A stretch of 64,000 nt of DNA, taken from Fasciolopsis buskii (lineage: Eukaryota > Platyhelminthes > Trematoda > Plagiorchiida > Fasciolidae). The DNA lies in the NCBI GenBank assembly GCA_008360955.1, contig LUCM01008480.1, forward strand, positions 190,262-254,261, given 5' to 3'. The stretch's first letter is position 1. Each line of letters opens with the position of its first letter. Positions 1 through 11,572 of the stretch are shown here, in pieces. The translations under genes and the position numbers were made by a program. A model generated the notes under the pieces. The model ran no database searches. It was not told where the DNA came from and saw only the letters and a program-made list of their open reading frames with translations.

Positions 1-588
1 TTTGTATTCAAATTGGGATTTACTCAATCCAAATAGGAATCTCAAGTAAATCGTACCAAGGAAAACGTTGATATTTATTAAAGATACATCACCGGGCAGG
101 TATGTGAACCGAAGGGAAGGAAGTAAATAGATTTCACATTCAGCGATTCTTTAGAAACAGACCAAGAACTTTGTAAGGTTAACGAAACTGGAAGCTGACA
201 GTTTAAACTGAAAATCTCATATGATGTTTGTGCTGGACAACATACGTCCGAATCTAGGTTGTGTTAAGCGATTTTAGTCAGTCCCACTTTGATCGCGATC
301 CAAAAGAGGATAGAGGTGAAATTTGTGTTTGCAAACGATTTTGAAATGCACGAAACGGTGACCACACAAACGTATGGTGCATAATTCAAAAGAGCGTAAT
401 ACAGGTATGAAACCTGCGATGGTTGAATCACAATGCAATTTTCGCGAAATTTTCTTTAGCACATTGGAGAATTATGACGGTATGGGCGGTGCACTAAAGT
501 GGAAACCATGCAAAACTATTTGATTGTCCGAATCTCTTGAACAGGCAACGCGCAGAGCCGAAAAATCAGAAGTATTTTTTGATCAGGC

Positions 589-616
589 TATTGTATGGTA
601 TTGTATTGTATTGTAG
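589..616 (-). repeat. Short-unit 3' tail of the LINE
   Basis: Four imperfect TATTG units (plus-strand reading) close the element. CR1/L2-like LINEs often end in such microsatellite-like tails rather than poly(A). The second copy ends in the same unit near 43930. Confidence 0.65.
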
Positions 617-1212
617 GGACTTTTGCGTACAATCAGTAATGTCGCATTTCAATCAAAAAATTGAGGTCATAAATAAAATAGAGGGGAAAATAACTAACTA
701 ACATAAGAATACACTTATCGCTTCGTAAGCAAAATATAAAATACTCATCCAGGAATAATCATAGCACATTAGGATAGGTTGCTCAGGAATTCGGCTAAAA
801 CCCGGCCAGGGTTTGTAAAATTTTTGCTAAATATGGGAGAATGGAGTTCCCATAGATATTGATTCCGGAAGGTATGGAACGAAAACCGGATCCTGTCGAA
901 ATACGAGAGCAACACTTTAAAAGATCGTTGTGCAGAGGATGCGTGGGGTCAGAAAAATTTCGTGAGCTAATTTCTCACATGCTAATAAGTTTTGATCACA
1001 TAGATTAGGGGCCAATTCATTTAGTGGTGCGAATGACACGGCTAATAATAGTTAGCCTCCGGCAAAGAATTTCGAAGTCCTTTTTAAGTAAACCTCGAAA
1101 AGTGACGAAGGAAGAGTAAAGAAGGATTGTAAAAACACTAGTTTGCAAATCAGGAGATGGTGCCTTGTTTGACCTTGCAGTGTTGAAGCTTCTTGATTTG
1201 AAATGACAACCG

Positions 1213-2374
1213 TCAGAGAGCTTTTGCACAGGTAGAAATGTGGGAAGTCCACTTCAGGTTTTTATCAACGGTAACTCCTAGATATTTTGCAGAATCAACC
1301 CTGGTAAGTGCTTCTGAGTTGATGGAAAACGTTTCGGATGGATAAGCCGACCGACAGAGAGGGAAAAGACATTCGAGACATTTAGATGTGTTCAGATTTA
1401 AACCAGTTCGTGCAGGGAAATCATAAACAGAAGATAGGTTAATAAAATCTTTGAAAATCATCGTTGTTCGAAACGGCTTGAGAGAGAGAAACATCATCAG
1501 CATACTTAAACAGATGACAAGGTGAGCTAGTTGATAGGTCCCTGATGTAATTAGAGAAGGAAAACGGTGAAAAAACAGCACCCTGAAGCACGCCTGAGTT
1601 GTTAATCAACGGTTTTGAAGTTTTACCGTCTATTTGCATGCACTGGGTCAGGATAGTAAGGGAACCAGACAGCTATGTTAATAAAGAACTGAGACAACCA
1701 AATGTTTGCAGTTTGTGAAGTAAAAGAGACCGTGGGACCGAATCAAATACCGACGAATAGTATAGAAAGGCGCAATGCACAGATTTCATTGATGCGTTCA
1801 AGGACTTACACGTGTGATGAATAAGGGAGCCGTCAGCGTCCGAGGTGGACCTGTTAGACTTATAGGAAAACTGAAAAGGGTCGTTAGGAGGGTACATAGA
1901 ACAGCGCAGGCGCTTAAGTACGGCACGCTCCGTTAGTTTAAGACCAGAAGATGTTAAGGCGATGGAGCGAAAACATTTTACCAAAGCAATAGAACTGCTT
2001 GATTTAAGAATGGGAACAATAGTAGCGGGTCTCCAACAGTCTAGGATGGAAGACGTGATTAATGATGAGTTAATTAGAGAAGTAAATGCATCGGTCAGAG
2101 CCACAACACTATGCCTTAAAAGAGCTGAAGACAGACTGTCGGGACCAATCACTGTGGTAATTTTAGTGGTGCGCAGAGGGTCGAGCACCTCTTCCTTAGA
2201 AAAAATTGCAACTGCCATATCATCACCTTGTCCAAGTATGACTGGGGCATAAGTGAAAGGATGGATGAAAGCAGGATTGATAATGTCGACGTCCGCAGGA
2301 GTTTTCGTATGCTTCTCCTTTTTTTCCGCACGACAGTCGAATGCCCTGCCATAGGAATCGATTGTTGTTGCCAC
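1213..2374 (-). pseudogene. LINE reverse transcriptase domain remnant
   Basis: The first frame (1673-2374) has GPDSLSSALLR, then DCWRPATIVPILKS, then FQFSYKSNRSTSDA and AFLYYSSVFDSVPR. These match reverse-transcriptase blocks 0-4. The family norm in the last block is Phe-x-Asp, and here the first catalytic Asp is Tyr (about 1765). The next frames (1439-1639 and 1213-1581) carry GVLQGAVFSPF, the intact YADD catalytic box at about 1489-1508, and the thumb-like LNLNTSKCLE and SAKYLGVTVDKN blocks. At least three frame changes fall inside the domain. The 1017-1252 region continues with the C-terminal block that is also found in the second copy. Confidence 0.85.
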
Positions 2375-2599
2375 TCAAGAGTTGCCCGGCGAATCTAGTG
2401 CCGATGAGTTGGATTTCCGCCTTTATTAGGTTGGAAATGTGCCGCACGCTTGGGCTATTACGGGATTTGTAGAAGTGATCCTCGCATCTTCTTAGATATT
2501 TCAGTTTCCGGGTGGAAATACGGCCATTTTAGACGAATAGTAATTCTGGGGAGCAGCAAATATCAAAGATTGCGTTGGCCGTCTCTGTGAAAGTTTTGA

Positions 2600-3377
2600 C
2601 ATTGTCATTGAGCAGGAATTCAAAAGAGAAGCAGGTAGATACAAGTGGAAAAGATTCCTGAAAAAGAATAAAGTTATTGTGTGAAAAGTTACGGAGGCGA
2701 ACTTGGATCTGATTTGTTTGCCCGAAGGAATCGAAGACTAAGTATATCTTGGGCTCTAACAGAAGCAGACAATGATCACTACTTGAATTCGGAGCACGCA
2801 GTTTCAGAGAAAATAAACCGGGGTGGTTGGCAATAACTCTATCAAAATGGAGTTACCTCTGATGGGAGAAACGCAGGGGCCAGTCAAATCAAATACACTC
2901 GATGATAGGGTTGATGAATGATTAAAATTGCCTACAATAATAAGCAGATTATCCTCAAGAAGAGGAGCAATAAACACTAGAAAAGAGTCGATAATAGATG
3001 TGATATTTTGTTGCGAGCTAAAGGGGGCAATGTATAGTGCTGTTGTGACGAGAAAACCCAAGGTGACACTGTGCCACGAGACAGTCAGTTCCGTTTGGCG
3101 AGTACGTATAAACAACTTCGGACTTGTCAGACCAGAAGGAGTTTATGTATGTTATCACACCGTCTCCAGTCTTCTTGTTCAGTACTCTGTCCTGCCGATG
3201 GGGTCTGAAGCTGTCTATTGATACGAGTGAATCAGCGATATCCGGGTTCAGCCAGGATTCTTCTACGCAGATGACACAAGTGTGAACACGGATTGGTGAC
3301 TGAAGTGTGAGGGATAGATCAGACATCTTCGTAAACCGAGAGCGGATGTTAGTACTCAACAAGGTCAGAATGGACAT
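2600..3377 (-). pseudogene. LINE endonuclease domain remnant
   Basis: The minus-strand frame at 3018-3377 reads NIRSRF, then ICVEESWLNPDI, then HRQDRVLNKKTGDG and YINSFW. This is the order of the N-terminal half of APE-type endonucleases in CR1/Jockey elements. The frame then shifts to 2804-3115, which carries WHSVTLGF and LIIVGNFNH. In the family this last block is normally GDFN, so the catalytic Asp appears replaced by Asn. An SSSDHCLL-like block near 2760 would be the final endonuclease motif. Frameshifts and stops make this a relic. Confidence 0.8.
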
Positions 3378-3650
3378 CTTGGCCGGAAGGGTTCATTTAA
3401 GGGCTGCCTGCTAGCCACCACAAGTGCCTCTTTTAGATCGATTAGGAGCTCGTTGAGGTGCAGAAACACAGGATCCCAATATATGTTGAGAAGCGATACG
3501 GTTTTTGAACAAAAGTAATTCCGAGTGATTGTAGTGGTCAACTGAGAACGTAATCGAACCAAATATCCGACAACAAAACAACGAAATAGGATGACACAGA
3601 AATGTAGACCATACAGTCAAAAGGCGCACTTTTGTCAAACATTTATACTA

Positions 3651-4190
3651 CGCTACACTACCCCTCCCTTTCAGATAAAGAACAAAACGGTCATGGGCGG
3701 ACATTGTGAAATTCATTCCATGCATTGTTTAGGGCAACCCATTCTTCGTTAGCCATAAATATAAACTTATCGTGAAATCCGCGGATTTTACAGACGGAGG
3801 ACATGAAAAGAACAAATAAAACAGAGAACCAAAAGCTCAGCAGGGAGATAGGGCCATCTAAGTAGGAGGGAAGATCTTACAATTTAATGAAATGAATCTC
3901 AGAAGCGAGCACTGAAAGCGGATGAATTTTTTTTCGCCGGTTCTACAGTGAGCAGATAATCTTTCCCAATGCGGATTTTTTAACCACATACGGGTCCGGG
4001 TCAATTTCACTTGCTTATTTATTACCAATTGAAATAAAACAGAAATCCATAAAACTATGAGGACATGTAGGATTGCTCTATTGCATTTTATGACAAGTTC
4101 GAAACCTAAGAGTAGTGCAAAGAGGGAATGCTCCATTGGCACTAGAGCCCACTACACCGGGATGCGGGGGGTGGCTGGCAACGCTGATCA
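3651..4190. other. Non-coding spacer
   Basis: No gene or repeat recognised. It may include some 5' untranslated sequence of the adjacent LINE. Only short frames are present. Confidence 0.4.
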
Positions 4191-4194
4191 TCAC

Positions 4195-4370
4195 ATTTGG
4201 AATGCAGTAGAACCACACAAGATTTCAGTTGTTTAGGTGTGGTATCGAGACACGGGGCAGTAAAATGCCCTCTACTGCCCAACTGACGGGGACAGCTGGG
4301 ATTCGAACCTCTGAATACTTTGAAAGCGGTAGCCTAGAAGTCGACTTGACCAGAGCCGGGAGTGAGACCG
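4195..4370 (-). repeat. Possible second tRNA-derived short repeat
   Basis: On the minus strand the segment has an A-box-like start (ctctggtcaagtcgac, near 4345-4365) followed by a good B box (aggttcgaatcccagc, 4295-4310), in tRNA-like order and spacing. A body sequence unlike the main SINE family follows. Only one copy is visible in the window, so a SINE call is tentative. A single degenerate tRNA pseudogene is the alternative. Confidence 0.35.
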
Positions 4371-4510
4371 AATGAAAAAAGCTGCCAGCTGATCACCTAT
4401 ATTTAATATCGTTTCACCTCGTTTTGGTTATTTAAAGCAAGTTACCTAAAAGTTCCTTCGGACTGGTTCGGAAGCGCGTTGAATGTTGCGCGGCTATGTA
4501 TTCAAATCAA

Positions 4511-4679
4511 CCGGAGGTGATCAAGCGGACAAGGTCGTGACATTTGGACTTCGAAGTCCCGGGATCGAGTCCTCCAACCGCCGGTTAACTCTCCCAATCG
4601 GCAGCCCATCGACGGCCGCGGCCCACTTTCTGAGAGACGATGTACAATGTTATTTCATTGATTAAGGAAATGAAAGGAT
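4511..4679 (+). repeat. tRNA-derived SINE, copy 1
   Basis: The copy has a tRNA-like head (ccggaggtgatcaagcggac, then a diverged B box gggatcgagtcc). The shared body follows (ctctcccaatcggcagccc, ggccgcggcccactt) and then the shared 3' end (gttatttcattgattaagga). It is the most diverged of the six copies. Its own translated frame (4483-4665) has no meaning. Confidence 0.85.
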
Positions 4680-5886
4680 AACTGCTAAAAAATACAAGAA
4701 AGAATCATCCCGGATTTCGATATATTGCGAGAAAAACCGGTGCTTCATTTTGAATTACCATTTATAAAATAAACAAGTATGCGACACTCCGACTGTCGTC
4801 ATAAAATCCCATCGTACGCAGCCCTTTTAAATGCAGAGGCGTTGATTAGTTTGATATGTACATGAATTCATTTGTATGGAAAGAAACATTTCACCTGACA
4901 TGAGGGATTTCTTCCAGTTTCTAAAATTCTTGTAAAATAGTTTCGTTAGTTTTAAGACATCTTGTTGGTGGAAGGATGTTTTATCTTTCAAACCGGACAT
5001 TATGCTCTCCTTGTTTTGGGTACAACAGCCTATGACAATAATGTTGGTAGTCAAGCAGTGGCTAATTTTAGGTAGCTAAATGCCAAAGCTACCGGAGATG
5101 GAGAATGTCGAACCTACTACAGTCTTGACAACGGAGTGTGTTGATCGACAGACCAAACCACACGCACAAAGCGTCTTACTTGCTTGCTTAGTACGAAGTC
5201 CATTCCATGCAAGGCCAAACTGCTTTAGTCGACTCCTTATTGGGTTTGCACACTGGCAAACCATATCGCGTTCAGTCAACAGCCAAAATTTATGGAGAAC
5301 GGAGAAAACAGTCATCCATACATTTGACAGAGTCTCCTTCGGTTAGCATTACCTGAAAAATTCACTGTTTTCTTGCATTGCAACAGGAGGTGTGCATATG
5401 AGAAATCCGTTTTGGATGCCTCTGTTCGAATTTAATTTACCTGCTTGTAAACTTAGCAGATTTTGAGCTTAATGGTGTCTTAGCATACACATCACTGAGC
5501 TCCACAGGCTGCCTCTGGACATATCAAAATATCACCACTGGTCCCACTTTACTGATGATCCTACTCAAGCTTGATGGTGAACCTAAGGATTGCTTTAGTG
5601 ATCCATTCTTCTGGTCAACCGATACACTCTCTGTTTTAAGTGCAAGCAGTTGTTATTAACCGGGGCTTTGATATTTTACCTTTTTCTTCTATTCAGAACA
5701 CTCCAATATCCTAATTTATCTACTGATAATGGGGCATAGGATGCAGGTTGTTTCCATCCATTTCGTTTGCTTTTGCTCATTAGTGGAGTACTTCGGACAG
5801 TCATAGACGCTGAGCTATTTGATCATTTTTACCCGCGGTGGAATCAGGTGACAGGCAAATCAGAAGATAGGAGGGCCTAATTCATT
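4680..5886. other. Non-coding spacer
   Basis: No convincing gene. An overlapping pair of short frames at 5076-5346 is open on both strands and shows no recognised motif. Confidence 0.4.
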
Positions 5887-6103
5887 GGCCGGTGGTGGCC
5901 AAACGGATAAGGTCGCGGGTTCGAATCCTCCCACGGCCGGTCAACTTTCCCATTTGGCAGCCCTCTGTTGGCCGCTGCCCCTTTCCTGAAAATTGATGTT
6001 CACTGTTGTTTCATTAATAAAGGAAGTAATGGATAAAAGATAAAACCCCTTTCCTGAAGATGATGCGCACTGTGGTTTCATTAATGAAGGAAATAAAAGA
6101 TAT
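5887..6103 (+). repeat. tRNA-derived SINE, copy 2, with internal deletion and duplicated 3' end
   Basis: The head runs ggtggtggccaaacggataaggtcg directly into cgggttcgaatcctccc. About 23 bases between A and B boxes are missing compared with the copies at 33.76 and 57.85 kb. In those copies the missing part lies between two GGTCG direct repeats, so slippage or recombination between them explains the loss. The normal body and tail end near 6047. A second, diverged stretch of the final 50-55 bases (cctttcctgaagatgatg ... ttaatgaaggaaat) then follows to about 6103. Confidence 0.87.
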
Positions 6104-9100
6104 TGACAAAGGATGATTACTGATTGGGAGTCCATTTGAGAACAAGCTCGCATAATCACAAACGGAACTCCTTCAACTATTTCTGTTTTAAGCAAAAGCG
6201 GCATTTACACTGACAGCAAACTCTTTACACACCACCAGGTGAAGTAATTGATGCAATCACTTCTTGCTTTTTAACTGAAATCATGCCATTAACGTTCTAG
6301 AGATAACGGAATGTGTGTAACACCTGGTAAAGATCGAATAAGTCCAGCGTATACTATATGTATGAGTTAAAGGCAAATAAAAAGGCGAATCCAGAAAAAA
6401 TTCTTTTTGAGCCAGAACATTTGTTTTATTTTTGAGATTTTATTGCCTGAAGGCCGAAAAAATTTAATGTCAGAAATGTGCATTCGTCTACTCGGAAGCC
6501 TTACATATATTGTTTCGACGGACACCTAGTGAAGAGTAGTATTTCACGAACTATTTCAATAACTTTGTTCTGAATGATGCATAAAACGTTTTCAGATAAA
6601 CGAAAGAGCACTCGCTTACGTTTGGATAACGACGGCTTGGACCTAAACTGCCGGAAACTCAAGGGTCCCGGAAACCACTAGACGATTTGAACAACCTCCT
6701 AGCTGCAATGCGGGCTTACTTGATTGACCGGCTCTTCAAATGAAGCTCAGACAAGCCCCTTTAGACAGCGTGACAGGATTCCAAACTTTGAAGTTTCCCA
6801 ACAGGGGAAGGGTAGAAAGGTCAGAAAGAAAACCTAATCCCTCCCTTTGTTCCAAGTCTGAAAACTGAAAATGGGAATCTAATCCGAACTGGTTACCGGG
6901 AAAGAAAATTGATCCTATTGACGGTCAGATAATTTACCGGAACGGAATGTTAAGGCACTTCAGATTATACAACGCATGTTAACCGTATTATAATCACTGT
7001 GCCCACGTACAAAACAATTCTGGCTAACCCGTTCACTAATGACTTTTGTGTTGTAAGCAGAACAGAGAACTGGCTAGCAATGAAGCAAATAATTTGTATA
7101 AAAACATATTCAGTCTCCAAGCAGGTGAAAGTTGGTGCGTACTTAAAATGGAATACAAACAAGACAGCTCAGTCAGACGCTTTATGGGAATGGCTTTATA
7201 GACTGCTTTTGGTAAAAGCACCATGGATATGATCACCAAAATTCTGTACCAGTTTTCGAAATGAACGGGAGGCAGTTTTATACGGTTGCATGGAGGTCGT
7301 TCAAAAGTTTCTCTGTTTACGTGACTAACATTTCCATTTCGATGGGTTTTATTAGGCCAGCTTCAACAAAACGAAATATGTTGATGTCAAAACAGGTGAT
7401 GTCTTTTTAATTTTCCAGTCACACAAATGAAAGCTTTTTTTACTTTCGCTAATCAGTCACGAATGCCACTGCAGTGTGATCAGATATGCACCTGTTATTC
7501 ATTGAGTCGAAAAACAGAGCGTCAGAATTAATGATATTGTTTTACTGTATTCCGAAGAATAATGGGTTCTGAAATTGACCATTTCTTTGTTTCTTGGAAC
7601 GCATCTCGGGACAGTGGAATGTGGAATAGGATATGACTAGTGGACACTTTGCTGTAATGACAAGGGTTCTGAAGGATTCCAGATAAATTGCTAACCTGTT
7701 TATTTTATTGTAGAAATATTTTAATGCGGAACTGGAGAATGGTTTATAAGACGAAGGAGGTAAACGACGGAAATGAATAAATAACCGATCAGGCAGGCAG
7801 GTGCTTATCAGGGTGCACTTCAAATTGATGCTTGAGATGTTCTGGTGAGGCAAGTGTTTAGCTTTTTCGTTACCAATTTGGCCACAACCCCAATTTAGTA
7901 GTGCTGCATATACGCTGTTGGATAGACATGTAGTTATACAGAGTATTGTTAATAAAGGTTGCAGTTTCCGGATTCAGATTGGCGTCTGTGTAAACCTGAA
8001 TAACTGCTTTGTCACTAATGAAACAAGAAATTTTGCAACAAATTTCAGTTCCAATATTGTCAGTTCGGAGTTCCCGATAAATATATTATAATCATATACA
8101 TATATATATATGTGAGTCTCACAGCTGCTTTGCGAGTACTGTAGGATTGTTTTTCGGATCGGCCCGGAGGGGCTGAGAGGCGGAGTAGCGACGCACACTT
8201 CTCCCATGTGGAATTGCCCAGAATAAAACTGTGGACATGACCATGGATGCACATTATCTGGCAAATGTAAACGTTCAACCAAAAAAACGTGAGACCACTA
8301 AATTTTCAACCCCGATCTGCGCCCAGAGTCACCTGATTTCATTAAGTTTTTTTATCCACATTTACCAAATAATGTGTCACTTAGTGTTGAAGCGATAGCA
8401 CGAACCAGGACCACTTTCATCCTAGTTCGTCTGTAAGTGTCACATCGTCAAACGCGACTAACAACAGGAACGTGGGATGCTGAGTTGTGTCACTAATTCC
8501 AAGCCGAGTCTGAGCAGCCCACTTGTTCTACTTGATGTTTTATACCAAACGGATACAAGCCTGTACTTTTTATCAAATAAGTTAGTTCTAATTTTTTGGT
8601 CATGATATCAACGAAAATAGGAAGACGTATAGGATGTAAGTGATAATACCGCAAAAGAAAATCACTTCAACTTGATTTGACACACATCCAGCCAGTCTTC
8701 TGATGTCAGATTCGTTTTACCTTGGCAAGTTTGCCAACAATTGCATTTTGGTCACACTAACCTCAAGGCCTGACCAGTTGTAAGGACATCGCCAACAAGA
8801 TTCAGTACTGCGAATTGTCTTTTTAAAGCGGACATCCGTGAGCATTAAGTACAGTACATCGTGGTAGGAGGAAGGGAACTAAAATTAAAAGTACAGGTCG
8901 AGAGTATGAAAACGATCCGATTCACGTTGGTCAGTAAACGGAGCCGTAACTAGACAAACAATAGAAATATCAGGAAAAATTGTTTTTGAGATGAATCAAA
9001 TGTTGCTCGTCTTATAAAGGAAAGATGACCTTTTACTGGTCACCTTTGAGAAGGCATGTTCAGCGGTTCATGGGCTAGATCAGATATTGGTAAGTTTTCT

Positions 9101-11280
9101 TACTTTATAACCAGACAAACAACAGACAAACTTGTGATTTTTGACTGAAGATTTCTAACGGCACTTGGAAGAACTCTCGTCGCAAATCAGACCTGTGAAT
9201 TTCAAGCGAAAGCGTTTTGCAATATGAACTGAGTTGAGGCAAACTGCACCAGTCGCTTCAAACTTTTTTATTCAAATTAAAAATAACTCAACATGACTAC
9301 TGAACATGTAAAAGTTGGTTGCGATGACTGATTTACAACTTCCCGAATGGATATGAAAACCACACAAATACAAAAAGACCCTTAAAATATTCGTTTGCAT
9401 CGATTTGCGTCAATTGTAATAGAAAAAACAGTTTTATTATGCATTGAAGTTCAGGTCCATCTACACAACCACAGCGATGAACACGTTAAAAAGTTGTTAG
9501 GCACTGTTTGCTTTATTTCATGTACTGTTTGTATTAGGTATTCAACGACCAGTCATGGTCTAATTCTCAAATCATCTCATCCCGCTACAGTGAAATGACA
9601 TTAAGTGTAACCCTATTTTGTCAGCAGTATTTCACCAAATGAGATTTATTCCCGGAAACTGTCCATTCGTAGTAGTTCTCTTCTGCACGATAAACGGATT
9701 TTCACCCTAAGCTTCACGCAAAGTCAAATGTTGACCTGAGGAACTTCAGGCGGAAAACAGACTCGGAGAGCGTTTGAACTGCTTGCATGAGAACCGACTT
9801 CCTTAAATTGCTACAGCCTACTGGAGTTGTAAAACCATCCGCTCACTCATACCAAGTGCCTCTTGTCACGGTCCGTTTGGTTTCTCTTGCTTATTTACTC
9901 CTGACTTACAGTCACGTGGATCGCTGAAAACTCATTGAAAATCCTGTAGTCTGGTATACACAGTCAAATCGTTCAAATTACGGGTTCCACCTTTCCGATT
10001 ACACTTTGGCATACGGTCGACTTTCGTCAAATAAGAATGTGTTAACCAGCCTTTCACGAGGGAAATTCTCTTACACTTGCCGTTTCTGTCTTCTTGCTCT
10101 ATCAAATAGCTAGGAAGGACGTGGGATCCCACTGATCATTACATGGATGGATGTGGCGATAGATAGAGTCGTCATTACCGAGAAAATCATATTAAAAGTT
10201 AGTGTGTATAAATTACCAAACAAAGCCCGACAAAGGGACGAAGTGGGACAAAGACTGAAGTATTTTTACACGTAATTGGATAGATGAAATATTCTTTCTA
10301 GAAATAACGCTAATAGACGACCGATCAAATAATGGCATAGAAAATTTTTGGGAGCTCCCTGTTATTTGTCATCAAACTTATCATCAGTTGCAGCTGGGCA
10401 AAGCGGAGTTGATTCGTCGGGAAAAAACCGATGTGAAACAAGCTACGGGAATTTCGCTACAACAACATCGAATAAAACCGTCCGCAGATCAACGTCCCCG
10501 TAACGACTGATTTGCAGCACCGGTGCACATCGTCTCACTCGAACTCCAGCGTACACATCCAGACGGATTGTACTTCTCTCGATTAGATAGTCTGGTAATA
10601 GGTGTTAAAGCTTTTTCACTTTCTTGCTAACAATGATGAATCACAAAAATTGCAGTGATCCAAAATATCGCTTGATTTACCCTCCACAAACAAAACGTGT
10701 GACACTGTCGTTCGCTTTATCATGAATCCTGTTTCGTCCTGGCTATTCTTAATTTGTTTTCACTGGTCCCTGCAATCCTGCGGTCTATTGGAATTCTTGT
10801 TACCTTGCTAGGTTTTTATCCTTCTCAGCTCTGAGGTGTCTTGATATACGGGGAATATTCTGCTTAGTAACAACATCGCCATCTTCTTTACGTCAATCAA
10901 TATACAGCGCTTAAATGTTTTAAATAATGCTCCATTCAGCCCTGTCATTCAAAGTCAAACTATCAGAGTTTTCTCAGGAAACAAAATGATGCATACAATG
11001 AGTATTACCAGTGAATATCCCATCTGAAGAACCCTACTAATGAATGTTAGACTTTCTAACGGAGAAACATAGCCAGACTTTATCATTTTTCTCCCGCCTT
11101 CTCATATTGTGCTCCTCCAACATGAATTCCCTAGGCGTAATGGGTACGTAGTAATTTATATTCCTTGACTGAGATTAGTAACCTGATCGGCTTAAGTTGG
11201 TTCCACTAATTCAGTGGAGCGACCAATCTTAATATAATAATGTTCATTTGACCAAACCGAAACCGTGTGAGCACTGTCGT
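6104..11280. other. Long non-coding stretch
   Basis: No convincing gene. Short frames occur on both strands without recognised motifs. A short AT microsatellite lies at 8085-8113. I see no copy of the LINE or SINE families here. Confidence 0.4.
8090..8113. repeat. (TA)n microsatellite
   Basis: Alternating TA, beginning with an imperfect tacata unit. It inflates short Tyr/Ile reading frames on the minus strand. Confidence 0.8.
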
Positions 11281-11307
11281 GGCATTTGACCCAGCCAAGC
11301 CAAAACC

Positions 11308-11547
11308 ATGAGCAGCTCGATCGACGTACGATTTCCGGTGGTGCGGAGAAAAATCAGCTCAGCACAGGACGTTAGTCAGAATGAGACTACGCTGCTCGGA
11401 TTGCGCAGATCTTCGTGCAGCAGCCGTGGCAGCATCAACACCGAATGGAAGACACATTTTCCGCGTATCAAACTTTTCCCAGATAACTTTTATACGAGGA
11501 TATCAAAGCAAAATAGAATCGTCCTTAGTCATGGTCTGTGTATATGA
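11308..11547 (+). CDS. Weak candidate coding segment, unknown protein
   Basis: I do not recognise this protein. An ATG in favourable context (aaaaccATGagc) opens 79 codons in a locally GC-richer patch. The product starts MSSSIDVRFPVVRRK and contains a Ser/Arg-rich RRSSCSSRGS run. A possible splice donor (GGAC/GTTAGT) lies near 11370, so only the first 20 or so codons might be exonic. The length is within chance expectation for a window this size, and the +2 frame is also open. No neighbouring exon could be linked to it. Confidence 0.2.
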   Translation: MSSSIDVRFPVVRRKISSAQDVSQNETTLLGLRRSSCSSRGSINTEWKTHFPRIKLFPDNFYTRISKQNRIVLSHGLCI

Positions 11548-11572
11548 CTTCGATCGAGCAAATAGAGGATGA

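Larger units (their letters stand above)
589..3650 (-). mobile_element. Decayed CR1/Jockey-type non-LTR retrotransposon (LINE), near full-length body
   Basis: Read on the minus strand, the segment gives in order an apurinic-type endonuclease, a reverse transcriptase and a 3' tail of short TATTG units (589-616). Recognisable blocks are an endonuclease-like ESWLNPDI stretch with a later VGNFNH block, an RT block with FKYADDVSLS, and a post-RT block SAKYLGVTVDKNLKWTSHI. The frame changes at least five times, so the copy cannot encode an active enzyme. The 5' boundary is approximate: endonuclease-related sequence fades near 3640-3650. The same 3' region recurs on the plus strand at 43.14-43.95 kb, which confirms a dispersed family. 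Clade placement (CR1/L2/Jockey group) rests on domain order and tail type, not on a search. Confidence 0.88.

Noticed and set aside
1962..2252. 96-codon plus-strand frame
   Set aside because: Antisense shadow of the minus-strand LINE reverse transcriptase.
7542..7853. 103-codon minus-strand frame considered as an exon
   Set aside because: The possible borders (ctcaccag acceptor, ATACA/GTAAAA donor) are weak and the product is not recognisable.
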